Assembly (NCBI GenBank): GCA_012932295.1
Contig: JAAONU010000013.1
Coordinates: 46,328,627 to 46,392,626 of the forward strand
Direction of reading: 5' to 3'
Source: Cyclina sinensis
Taxonomy: Eukaryota; Mollusca; Bivalvia; Venerida; Veneridae
Length of the DNA: 64,000 nt
Under the pieces are notes generated by a model. It saw only the letters and a program-made list of their open reading frames with translations. It was not told the DNA's origin and ran no database searches. Positions 12,689-23,969 of this stretch are shown here, in pieces. The position numbers were made by a program, and so were the translations under genes. Position 1 is the first letter of the stretch. Every line of letters starts with the position of its first letter.

Positions 12689-13029
12689 TGAAATAAATTC
12701 TCATCTTCCACAAAAACAAACAAATATCCTCTATATATATGTTTGTGTGTACTTTTTGTGTGTTTTTCATTATTATCTTTATTTATAGTATTACGATTAA
12801 ATTGAGATTAAGGCACCGAGTACCTCTAACTGGTCTTGATCAATTACTTCCCTTGGATGTCCTGCGCCATGTGCTCTCCACATTTCGAAAAATTCGGTGC
12901 TACACGCTGTGATGTAAATAAATATTCGGTTTGATAGTTCATGATTTATTCATAATTTCTTCTGTTGTTTTATATCTTCTTATGTGAGCAGTTACTTATT
13001 GTTGAAATTGTGAACAAAGACAGAGGAGG

Positions 13030-13258
13030 GTGTTTTTTTGTCTGACGGACAAAACGTACCATGGGGACGAAACGGACCGTATTTTAAGACAAAATGGACC
13101 ATGTGACAAAACTAGTCTAAATAATGCGACTTCAGGCAGGATGCTGACTTCTGAAGGCGGATTTCGACCATTCAAAAATTATCACGATATTCATTTTTCG
13201 AGTACAATTATTTGGACTAGAGACAAAACGGACCATATCCAACCAAAATGACCATCCT
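13030..13258. mobile_element. Miniature element built of GACAAAACGGACC iterations
   Basis: The phrase GACAAAACGGACCAT recurs with variation at the left (13037-13115) and near the right end (13220-13250). The ends resemble those of the interrupted element at 17045-18115. In overall style it matches the iterated ends of the MULE-type elements here, but no flanking duplication was settled. Confidence 0.5.
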
Positions 13259-13334
13259 ACAAATATTTACTTCATAATTACAGAGACGTATATCTAAGTC
13301 TCTGATAATTACTATTTACTGGCTCCATCCTTAT

Positions 13335-13602
13335 CAGGCGCGTAGCTACCAGTACGCAGAATACGCAGCTGCGTACACATTGGTCCAGAAAATCTTTTTG
13401 AATAGTTGTTAGTAGATGTTCTATGAGAAAAAGTAAAACAAAAATCGAGTAAAATTTGTGAAAAAATTATGGTTTATTTTATGCCCAAAACCCGCCAAAA
13501 CGCTCCTGAGTCGATCTACAGAAAACAAAATTCCGGGGGAGCATGCCCCCGGACCCCCCTACGATTCTGCGTTCACCTTCAAAAGCCCTTGCTACGCCCC
13601 TG
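13335..13602. mobile_element. hAT-like miniature element, copy 1 (268 bp)
   Basis: The element starts CAGGCGCGTAGC and ends GCTACGCCCCTG, an inverted pair with one mismatch. It is flanked by CTTAT on both sides (13330-13334 and 13603-13607). A 5-bp duplication fits the hAT5 subgroup rather than the usual 8-bp hAT. It has no coding capacity. Confidence 0.8.
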
Positions 13603-13924
13603 CTTATGTGTTTTGGAGTGTGTAGTATAATTCTAATAAAAGTAATAAATGCTGTCACATATACTTCTGTAACTGATGGATCCTTGACCCATCACATTTG
13701 CATGATTTGACAAAGAAGTACAGTTATATTTTCACCACAAAGAAGTATTTAACAAAAGAGCACATGGTAATGCTTGTGGGTAAAACCTATTGTTATAAGA
13801 TTTAAAAGTCATTCTGTGGATCCATGAATGACATCTGTTAAAAATTTGACTCAGTTCATTTACCCCCAGTTAGTCAAAACAAAAATCACTAAATAAAAAA
13901 TAGAAAACATAACCTTTTCCAAAC

Positions 13925-14117
13925 CAGGCGCGTAGCTACCAGTACGCAGAATACGCAGCTGCGTACACATTGGTCCAGAAAATAGAGTAAAATTGGTGAA
14001 AAAATATGACTTATTTTAAGCAAAAAACCCGCCAAAACGCTCCTGAGACGATCTACAGAAAAAAATTACCCCCCTAGGATTTTGCGTACACCTTCAAAAG
14101 CCCTGGCTACGCCCCTG
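13925..14117. mobile_element. hAT-like miniature element, copy 2 (193 bp)
   Basis: The ends are the same as in the 268-bp copy 0.3 kb away, and the interior is similar but internally shortened. The flanks are CAAAC on both sides (13920-13924 and 14118-14122), again 5 bp. The different flanks show two independent insertions rather than one local duplication. Confidence 0.8.
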
Positions 14118-14239
14118 CAAACAGATAGATCCTGTTGGTTGCTCAGTATTTGTATTTATTATACACATAGACTTCAAAATTCCTGGCAGTTGTTAACAAA
14201 CTAAGTACCCGGTAGTCAGATTCCCACCTAGCTTGATAA

Positions 14240-14620
14240 AGATTCTTGCAGCTGACCTCTAGAATTGAAATGGTCCAGAGGTCAGCTGCAAGGTACCTTC
14301 ATAATGATTACCACTATTCAAGCAGTGTAACAAACATGATTAAGGAACTAAAATGGTCAACTTTAGAACAAAGGCGAAACCATGCCAGCCTGGTCATGCT
14401 ACAAAAAATTAAAAACAAACAGGTCATTGTCGATCACAATCACCTTACAAACACAAGAAACAACAAATTCCTAATCCCACAATCAAAAACACAACATCAC
14501 ATGAACTCATTCTTCCCAAGGACTATACGACTGGAACGAATTACCGACCGAGATTAAGGCTACCCAAACTGTGCCAGCTTTTATTAGTAGACTAAACAAG
14601 TTTTATAGATTTTAAGCATT
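14240..14620 (+). pseudogene. 3' end of a LINE ORF2 with one frameshift
   Basis: The plus strand reads MVQRSAARYLHNDYHYSSSV, then IKELKWSTLEQRRNHASLVM, then HHMNSFFPRTIR. A frameshift near 14525 leads into YDWNELPTEIK and ends FISRLNKFYRF before a stop at about 14614. This is the conserved tail of CR1/L2-like polymerases, related to the copy at 6600-7195. No catalytic domain is present, so it is a 5'-truncated insertion. Confidence 0.8.
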
Positions 14621-14624
14621 CAAA

Positions 14625-15350
14625 ATAAATCTTTTAGTAAGATCTTCAGTTAAATCTTGTTTTCTTTGTTATTATCTTTTATAATTTTAATGTTCCTGAC
14701 ACGCGCCAGCCTAGTATAGTCAGTATTGACTTTTGGCAGTAATAAGTTGAAGTTGATTCTTTTTGTAAAAGCTGCCGAACTTCTGTGCAAGTAAAATGTC
14801 AAATCGAAACTAGGCATTAATGGATTAAAAGTACAGCTATGGTGTACTTGGCAGCAGTAAGAAATTGCATTACACACTTCTTTTTGTAATAAACAAACAA
14901 TCACAGCAAATCAATCTCTTTAATCAAATCTATAAAGTGGTCTGTTTTGATCAGAAATATGGACAGTTAAATTTTAAAAAAATCTTTTATGATACAAAGG
15001 TTTCTATTTGAATAAAATTAAAAATGTATATTTTTTATATTTGACCAATGACACAAGAAAAAGGGCACTTGGACACAATTTTTGGAAATTGACCTTTTCA
15101 CAAATTTTGAATGAATGATATCCTGGTTTATTGTCAGAAAATTTCAGCTTCCTGCATAGAACAGATATAATTTCTATCATGTTGAAGAGGAACATGACAT
15201 GCAAAATTGATATTCCTTAAAATAACATCATACCCAATTTTATGTCAGATCCTATGTATGTTTCGGTTGGCACTAAATTGATACGATAGATTTTATATAT
15301 TTGAATTTTAGCTATCTTATTGTAAAATTCTCTTCCTTTTCAATGTATTC
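14625..15350. other. AT-rich intergenic DNA
   Basis: No gene, terminal repeat or tandem structure is recognised here. Confidence 0.45.
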
Positions 15351-15364
15351 AATTTTTTTTTAGC

Positions 15365-16622
15365 TATTGGGATCGCTCAATGTCCCGCGTCCGTTCACAC
15401 TTAGTTCGTTAACGCTTTAGCGGTCACATTTTTGCTTCAATTGTCTTGAAACTTTGTCAGAATGTTTGTCCCAATGATTTCCTGGACGAGTTCGAACATG
15501 GCTTATCTGGGTTGAAAAACTAGGTCACAGAGCCCAAATATAGAAAAACCTTGTTAACACTCTAGAGGCTACAATTTCAGTCCAAATATCCTGGAAATTT
15601 GTCAGAAAGGTTGTATCAATGATTTCTAGCTCAAGTTCGAATATGGGTCATCTAGGATCAAAAACTAGGTCACAGAGCCCAAATATGGAAAAACCTTGTT
15701 AACACTCTAGAGGTAACATTTTCAGTCCAAATAATCTGGAAATTTGTCAGGAAGGTTGTTTCAATGATTCTAGCTCAAGTTCGAAATGGGTCATCTGCGT
15801 TCAAAAACTAGGCCACAGAGACCAAAAATAGAAAAATCTTATTAACACTCCAGAGGTAACATTTTTAGTCCAGTTATCTTAGAAATTTGTCAGAAAGGTT
15901 GATTTGATGATTTTCAAGTTTTGAAGTCAAGTTCGAATATGTGTCATCTGGGTTCAAAAACTAGGTCACAGAGCCCAAATATGGAAAAGTCTTGTTAACA
16001 CTCTAGAGGTAACATTTTCAGTTCAAATAACCTGGAAATTTGTCAGAAAGATTGTTTCAATGATTTCTAGCTCAGTGTTGAATATAGGTTATCTGGGGTC
16101 AAAAAACTAGGTTACAGAGCCCAAATATGGAAAAACCTTGTTAACACTCTAGAGGATACATCTTCAGTCCAAATGTCCTGGAAATTTGTCAGAAGGGTTG
16201 TTTTGATGATTTGTAGCTCAAGTTTGGATATGGGTCATCTAGGTTCAAAAACAAGGTCACAGAGCCCAAATATCGAAAAACCTTTTTAACACTCTAGAGG
16301 CTACTTTTTCAGTCCAAATATCCCTGAAATTTGTCAGAAAGATTGTTTCGATAATTTCTAGCTCAAATCCAAGTATGGGACATCTAGGTTCAAAAACTTG
16401 GTCATAGAGCCCAAATATGGAAAAACCTTGTTAACACTTGTTAGTTGTAACATTTTCAGTCAAGACAACCTGGAAATTTGTCAGAAAGATTGTTTCAATA
16501 ATTTCTAGGTCAAGTTTGAAAATGGGTCATCTGGGGTCAGTTAACCAGGCCCATAGCCACTGTTGTAAAAAGCAGTCATACTCAGGTGAGCGATACAGGG
16601 CCATCATGGCCCTTTTGTTTAC
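15365..16622 (+). repeat. Tandem-core element, about 147-bp monomers, with palindromic end
   Basis: About eight diverged copies of a monomer of roughly 147 bp run in a row. Each carries phrases such as CTTGTTAACACTCTAGAGG, GGAAATTTGTCAGAAAGGTT and CTAGGTCACAGAGCCCAAAT. The array ends in CTCAGGTGAGCG, then the perfect 17-bp palindrome AGGGCCATCATGGCCCT (16597-16613), then TTTGTTT. The same terminal arrangement closes the repeats ending near 23636, 34835 and 50646. Confidence 0.85.
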
Positions 16623-17042
16623 AAAACTATAAATGTTATCATTCAACATTGTGTTTTATTCAGGTAATAACATTTTTATGTAAGAAAGAACTGTCTCCAA
16701 AACCTGTTGTCATGGTGATGGCAGTCAAGAAATTTTATATAAGATACACATTTTTATGAAGGGCAATATTCAGACTATCACGTTTTTTTTTTCAATTTTG
16801 ATTTTGAAGAGGACAAGAAATGTTGTTTTTTACTGATTTTCAATTTAGTTTATTTCAATAATAAAACAAACATCCTTAGTAGTACCCTTTTTCTCGTGCC
16901 GTAAGTCATATGTGCCATTTTAGCTTGATGTGTGCACCATTTTTACTATTAAATGGGAGAGTATATATTTTATTTATTTTGTTAATAGCACTTGAAAACA
17001 CCTCAGGATGGAAGCCAATAAAAAGTTATTGTGGAGTAAAAA

Positions 17043-18115
17043 TTGTTGTTTAGGATGTTCCATTTCGTCACTGGATATGGTCCGTTTTTGTCTCATAATC
17101 TGGTCTGTTTTGTCTCAAAATACATACCTGCCATAATTTTTCTGGCCATTTCCGGGATTTTGATATCGAATTTTCGGGATTTGAGCCGATTTTCCAGGAC
17201 ATACAACTATTCATATACTTTCAGTGCCCTACCGTTGGCAGTACACAAAATTGGACGGGATTCCGTTTTTTGCGGGAAAAGCCGTGCACGTGTTTCAAAT
17301 ACACATCAGTACCATCAGTTTCATACCTTTTATTTTAGTTGCAAGAGCATAGTAATTGTGTAGCAGTAATCATAAAATAATAACTGTGTACCATTAATAA
17401 ATTAACATCATTTGCTCGAATTCAAGTTGAATCATGGGCGTTTGATGACAGGGTTGTCTATGCTTCGTATTACAAGTATCGGCGCGATTTGATCAAACAT
17501 TACAATATTCGTCACAAATACCTTTTAAACTTACCTGTTCTTCGTCAGACCGATATGTGAAAAACTCAGTTTAATTTTAAGCAGCATCTCTATTGATACC
17601 AAATTCCGACGACAGGAAACAAACCACAAACAAGTTAATGATTTAAAAAGCATAGACTTTGTCGGCAAGGTCGACGCGCGTTTGCATTAAATTTATTTTT
17701 AAGTAGTATCTCTATTAACACCAATTACAGCGGCGACAGTCTTTGAAAGGGGCACATATCTTACAAATAAATTAATGTATGGCAAGTCAATAAATCGATA
17801 GCCGATAGTGGTCATTTGTTAATTGGTTATCAATGACACGCCGTGTATTCTCCGAATCAGAACATATCATAACGAATAATTAAAGAATAAGCGGCGTGTC
17901 AAAAATTGACTGGCCTGATCATAGGTATGCGCGTTTTTCATGTTTTCTTGGACATCAGGTGTCTTTCAGGGACTCTGGGATGGGCCCTCGATTTCCGGGA
18001 CAATCCCGGACGATCCGGGACGTATGGCAGGTATGCAAAATATGATCTGTTTGGTCTCGCCTGTTTTGTCCCATGGTCTGTTTTGTCCGTAATTCTTTAT
18101 TTTCTGGCTAGTTTG
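17043..18115. mobile_element. GACAAAACAGACC-type element split by a nested insertion
   Basis: On the minus strand, CGGACAAAACAGACCATGGG (about 18062-18091) and GAGACAAAACAGACCAG (about 17100-17125) are two parts of one short iterated element related to that at 13030-13258. The sequence between them is a separate insertion (17128-18037). No transposase is present. Confidence 0.55.
17128..18037. mobile_element. Nested TA-target element with CCTGCCATA ends
   Basis: The left end is TA then CCTGCCATA, and the right end is TATGGCAGG then TA. Runs rich in CCCGG and GGGAT lie inside both ends. The flanks join two halves of another repeat, so the insertion is directly inferred. The 0.9-kb interior has no recognisable coding region. 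Confidence 0.6.
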
Positions 18116-18119
18116 GAGC

Positions 18120-18860
18120 CTAAGTAGGTTAAGGATGCGAATCTTAATGGCCCAAGTCGAAGACGGCCCAGTCCAAGAAAGTCTAGTCTGTGATGGTCCA
18201 TGAGTACAATAGAAACAATACGGAAAAATCAAAATAAGTGTGATATGAAACAACATGCATCTGGAACTGGACTGTCACAGATTTAGACCATTGTTGCTTG
18301 AGACCGTCCTGGATTTTGGCTGTCTTGACCTTATACCTTATGTAATAGATGCAATAAAAGATATATTTTTCCAAAGTGTAAGAAATGAATTCCCCAAACA
18401 AAAAGTTCCTCATTCATTAAGGGAAAAAGACATCATTTTAATCCAATTAATTCCCGAAACAAAAAGTTCCTTGTTGATTTATTAAGTGAAGAAATTTTCA
18501 TGATAGACCAATTTTTATCCCCTCATCATTGTAAATGGTGGAAGGGCATATAGTGTTACCCCTACCTCTGTGTGTTTATGTTTCTGACATTATGAAAGCG
18601 TATACCAACTATCATAAACAACAAAGTTGGTTCTGTTTTTACCACAGGCATTTGTTCCATGAATAAGTGTCCCAAACACTATATAACCAACACAGGGTAT
18701 GACAGTTCATAAGAATGAATCTTGGGGTCACTTTACTTAACATAGATTTTCTCTAATTTAAGCTGACAGATGTAATGTAACTTTTACTGTCACTGAGAGT
18801 TGAATATTTTGTCTAAATATAGCAGTCAACAAACCAATTTATTGAATTGATATCCACTGT
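18120..18860. other. Intergenic DNA
   Basis: No supported feature. Short phrases such as AACAAAAAGTTCC recur near 18395-18475, too few to define a repeat. Confidence 0.4.
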
Positions 18861-18866
18861 CAGATA

Positions 18867-20586
18867 CAGTATGCTCAGCGCGGATTCTGCCTTTTCCGTG
18901 ATACCACCGCGGACAATTTTTTCTTATCGCGGACAAACGCGGCGGACGTCCGCGATGAGAGGGCTAATTTCCGCCGCAATCCGCGGTGTCCAGTTGTTTC
19001 CACCGCGGACAAAATACTGACGATTATATTTAAATTATCGATAAAATCGGTTACCTGTTTCTCGCGGCGGAACGCGGCGGCTATTATAACTATAGCTCAA
19101 AAATAAATGTTTATTTTATAAAATTTTCACCATGTTCTATTTTTACAAGATGACTTTAAATCAATCAAAATACTTAAACGGTAATAACATTAGGTAAAAT
19201 TTTAGATGTAAAAATATTGAAACGGCATTTAAAATGAAAAACGTTACCTTTGTTTTGATTGTAAAATTTGGAGTGACCGCGTCGATAGACACAAACTACA
19301 TACTACATAGTAAACTACAGCATCCTTGTTCCCTTGAACTATCCAAAACCGTCGCAAATTAGAACATTCCTAACAACAATTACTTGTTACACATGCTAAT
19401 TATCGGGGTTATTTTAAGTGAACTGCTTAAACTGTCAAAGAAATTACGTCACTAAATAGCGGCTTTCAACTTTTTACAAAGGGCGACATGTCTTCAGATT
19501 AACTCAAAATCACAGCTGACACCTGTGTGAATAACATACGTAAATACAAACTAAATCACTTTTTTTCAAACTAGTTAATAAACCAATCTAAGCTCTGGTT
19601 TGAAAGTGAAATCTACAGATCTTGTATAAATATATTTTTTCGAGCATAACAAACACTTGTAAATTTCAGTGGCTCAACACTTCCCTTTTATATTTCTATC
19701 ATTTGGGGATGAATTTCACAATCTTTGATATCGTAATATTGTTGTGAAACCTATATGTAGCCTCAAAGGAACAACCTGTCAATCACAATTCCTGTGACCT
19801 ATGATCTTTACACGTGATACAACACCGTATTTTTATTGGTTGTAATTCAGGAGCTAACCTTTGACAGCAAGCCTGAGTAATTTTCCATAAAAAAATCCCA
19901 GTATTTTACCGCCTTTTCTACATCACATGATCTAATGCTGCATGCTTTTGGATGCTTGCTCTCCACTTTCAATTCTCATTTTCGGAAAATCTATAAATAG
20001 TAACACCTAGTTTTGTAAGGAGATATTGACAAGGATTAAGTTTTCATGGTGTAAGAAACAAAAGTTGACGTTTTCATATTTGTCTCTTGTTACTTTTTCG
20101 TACATGCCGTACACCGAGGTTATTCAGTATTTGACTAAAAAGTGGTTTTCACAACCATGAACTTGCATATCTACTCTATTTTTTGAATTTAATACGACAA
20201 TGATTTGCCGCGATTTAGAGTATTTTTGTTCATGGTAATTCAATAACGAGAAAACAACAAGATGTACAAACAACAAATACATTGTATTTACATAATTTCT
20301 TTTTATTACAAAATCAAATTTTATATATTTTAAGTAGTAAGGTTTTAAAAATTAATTGATAAAGTTACAGTTTTCACCGCGATCCGCGGTGATTGACCAC
20401 CGCGTTCCACCGCGGTTTACTGCGGCGTTCCACGGGGAAACGCTTACGGCCACAGATTCATGTCCGCGGTGGTGAACATTTTCAGTCCGCGGGGTCTCGC
20501 GGACAAATTTTGTGCAAAATTTCGTCCGCGATGAGTCTCATCCGCGGGGTCTCGCGGGTTTTGCAAAATCCGCGCTGAGCGTACTG
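18867..20586. mobile_element. TA-target transposon with CpG-rich subterminal repeats
   Basis: The ends are inverted copies of CAGTAYGCTCAGCGCGGATT (Y is T at the left, C at the right), each bordered by TA. Just inside each end are dense repeats of CCGCGG, CGCGGAC and GTCCGCGG (18880-19080 and 20375-20575), in both orientations, forming two CpG-dense blocks in AT-rich DNA. The 1.2-kb middle is AT-rich without a transposase. It is a non-autonomous element of a TA-specific (Tc1/mariner/pogo-like) family. Confidence 0.75.
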
Positions 20587-20589
20587 TAA

Positions 20590-21235
20590 TACAAATCACT
20601 GGAATGAAGTTGCTAAGTATCATGGACCTTTTATGTAGATCTTTGTTCTTGAAATTTGTGTGACAGATCAGTTTGGTACTTTTCTCTATAATGAAGCAGT
20701 ACCTGTAAAAGTTGAGCTGTGCCAAGCAGAATTAATAGTGTTTATAGTAAATGACATCGTTTTGAGAGGAATGATGTCAAAAATTTAATATTATGTTGGG
20801 TAATGCTGTCATTTAAAGTACATTACTCAGAATTACATTCTAAAGGCCACAGATCCCATCCAGTCATTGTTAAACTTTGTTTGTCTTAATGATTTTTAGG
20901 TTCCTTTCATATATTGGTGATGCAGGGTCAAAATCTTCATCACAAGGTCAAATCATAGTGAAACCCTGTGGACATTCTAGAATCCACATTCAGAGTTCTT
21001 GGTCACGTAAAATTTAATTATTTAACATGAATCACATAAATAAATAAAGTTGCACGTAAAAAATAAATACCTACATGTATTGCGTGCAGTACACGCCCAA
21101 AAAAAATGACAAAAAATAAAAAATTATAGATAATCTACTTGACAAACTACATAAGCCAATTAAACACTCTGGTACTATTTATAGATGGTTTGAATGGTTA
21201 GTGTCTGTTGTATTGTTTTTTTTCACACTCAGTTC
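20590..21235. other. AT-rich intergenic DNA
   Basis: No gene or transposon boundary is recognised. Confidence 0.4.
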
Positions 21236-21239
21236 AGTA

Positions 21240-23636
21240 AGTAGTTCAAAGGTCAAAGTCAGAGGGACCTCTTGAGTGAAAACCATTTCCACTCAATAAC
21301 AGGAGTACCATTTCACCCAGAGCCTTCAAACTTCATATGTGATTGCTTTTACTAAATAGAAGAACCTTATTGCAGTCTTCACAAATAACTTTTTGAAGCA
21401 CTGGACATTCGGACCAGCTAAGGCAATAATCTGACTGGACCGAATGACATTTAACTGGACCGAATAATAGCTGTGAACAATGCTATAAGGATGAACAAAA
21501 CAATAAGACTATGTTTTGAAGTAGAACTTGTCACCACAATGTTAAAAATAATATTAATTATACTTTGAACTTGCTTCATAGCCTAACAATAGTATTGTTT
21601 AGTGAAAATAATAGTATTCAAGGCTTTTCCCCCCTTCTACGCCGTTTACAGGCGTCTTCCCCATAGGAAAATTCCTTAAAATCATAGTTTTCCCCTAAAA
21701 TTCAATTTACATCAAGTTTTTTCTTCCCCTTTTGCAAAAAAAAACTGCATTAAATTTCCCCAAATTTAAGGGAAGGGCACATTCCCCAACCTGTGAAAAA
21801 AGCTCTAGTATAATTGATTCATTTGTACAGGACACTGTCAGTTCAGTTAAACTTTTTACCAGATTTTTATCTCAACTTTTTTCCCCAACTTCTTAAAATG
21901 CCATATATACATGTCACCATTGAATACCCCTGGTATATATTCTGTTCGACTGCATTATGTACCATGGTCGATAAATGAGTGTAATGGAATGGATCGGATG
22001 TCACTTTCCGAAAATGTATACATACATGTAAAAAAAGAAAAAAACAAGAAACCGAAACAGAGTTATTTTATGAAACAGAATAATGAAAATAAGGTGTTAC
22101 TTTCGGCTGGCTTTTTTCTCTTTACACCAGAAATAGCCTGGTCAATAATTAAAATAAAATATCTTATTTATCGCGAAAACTGGAAAGGGAGATTATAGCC
22201 TGAGCACCGGTTATGTGTAAACTAAGTACGAATGTGTTAGTTGTAGTTGGGGTTAACGAATCGCTGTTCTATGGAGAAGAATGCATTTTTAAGAAACAAT
22301 TTCATTTTATTTTCAAAAACACTACTTTCTACTTGTTTCTCAACTTTGTTTATTGTATTTAGTAAAAAAAAAAAAGCCGCACCAATATCCACTGGACAGC
22401 CGGACTACTGATTTGTAATTTTTTACTGGACCGTCAGCCATTTTGGTGGACTGGGCCTTCGGTTATTGTTTTTGGGGTTAGTAGGTCAAATGTCAAGGTC
22501 ACAGGCACCAGTAGAGTGAAAAGTGTTTCGGCAGAGTAACTGTAGTACCATTACACCCAGAGTCTTCAAACTTTATAGGGTAATTGTATTAGAAAAACCC
22601 TGTTGTTTTTAGGATCCATAGGTCAAACATCAAGTTCACAGGGACCTTTAGAGTGGAAACCATTTCATTTCAATAAAAGGAGTACCATTTCACCCAGAGC
22701 CTTCAAACTTCATAGGGTGATTGCTTTTACAAAATAGAAGAATCATGTTTTTAGGGTTAGTAGGTCAAGGTCACAGGGACCTTTAGAGTGAAAAGTATTT
22801 CTGCAGAGTAACTGTAGTACCATTACACCCAGAGCCTTCAAACTTTATAGGGTAATTGTATTAAAAAAACCCTATTGTTTTAAGGGTCCATAGGTTAAAA
22901 GTCAATGTAAGAGGGACCCCTAGAGTGAAAACCATTTCCACTCAATAACAGGAGTACCATTTCACCCAGAGCCTTCAAACTTCATAGGATGATAGCTTTT
23001 ACTAAATAGAAGAACCATATTGTTTTGGGGGTAGTAGGTCAAAGGTCAAGGTCACAGGGACCTGTATAGAGAAAAGTATTTTTGCAGAGTAACTGGAGTA
23101 CCATTACACCCAGAGCTTAAAACTTCATAGGGTAATTATATTAGAAGAACCCTATTGTTTTTTAGGGTCCATAGGTCAAAGGTCAGGTTCACAGGGACCT
23201 CACGAATGAAAAATGTTTCTGCTCAGTAACTTGAGTACCATTTTACCCAGAGCCTTCAAACTTCATAGGTTGATTGCCTTACTTTGTAAAAGAATCCTAT
23301 CATTTTTGGGGTCAGTAGGTCAAAAGTCAAGGTCAAAGGGACCTGTAGAGTGAAAACTATTTCTGCTCAGTAACTGGAGTACAGTTACACACAAAAACTT
23401 CAATCTTCATAGGGTAATTATATTAGAAGAATCCTATTGTTTGAGGTCCTTAGGTCAAAGGTCAAGTTCTCAGGGACCTGTAGAGTAAAACTATTTCTGC
23501 TCAAAAATTTGAGTACCATTTGGCCCTCATGTTCTTTCTTCTGACAGATGAAACTAGCTTACCCCTCCCCTCACCCTGCATTGTTTGAAAGTCCCATTTC
23601 ATGTGAGCAACCCAGGACCATTATGGTCCTCTTGTT
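21240..23636 (+). repeat. Tandem-core element, about 136-bp monomers, with palindromic end
   Basis: One monomer at 21240-21372 and about eight more at 22463-23540 share GGTCAAGGTCACAGGGACC, GAGTACCATTTCACCCAGAG and CTTCAAACTTCATAGGGT with a period near 136 bp. The array is split by a 1090-bp insertion. It closes with ATGTGAGCAACCC, the perfect palindrome AGGACCATTATGGTCCT (23614-23630) and CTTGTTT. Confidence 0.85.
21373..22462. mobile_element. 1090-bp insertion inside the tandem array
   Basis: The array stops in mid-monomer at TTATTG (21367-21372) and resumes in register at TTATTG (22463-22468), which defines an insertion with a 6-bp direct repeat. Both sub-ends carry the phrase ACTGGACCGAAT or variants (about 21400-21470 and 22385-22460). 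Terminal inverted repeats are weak. An A-rich open stretch at 21911-22198 is not recognised as a gene. Confidence 0.6.
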
Positions 23637-23969
23637 TCACCATTTTGAAAATGTTACAGCTTAACAAATCACAGTTACTTATAGTTCCTTGTCTTTTTCT
23701 TTTACTTGACTGTTATTTTCAATTTCCATATATAAGATTTATTAATTTATGAATATTTTTCTGTGTTGTTGACTTGAATGATTCTTGTGTTATGCCACAA
23801 GAATATTTTTAAGTCTTTCTACTTTGAAATGCCAAAACAATGTCCTAGAAAAATTGATAATCTTAAGATACCAAAATGAAGTAAAATCACAAAAATGTTA
23901 TAATGGATTGACTAAACAATATATTGCGTAATATTTCAGACACATATAACATGGCTTCAGGATTATATA

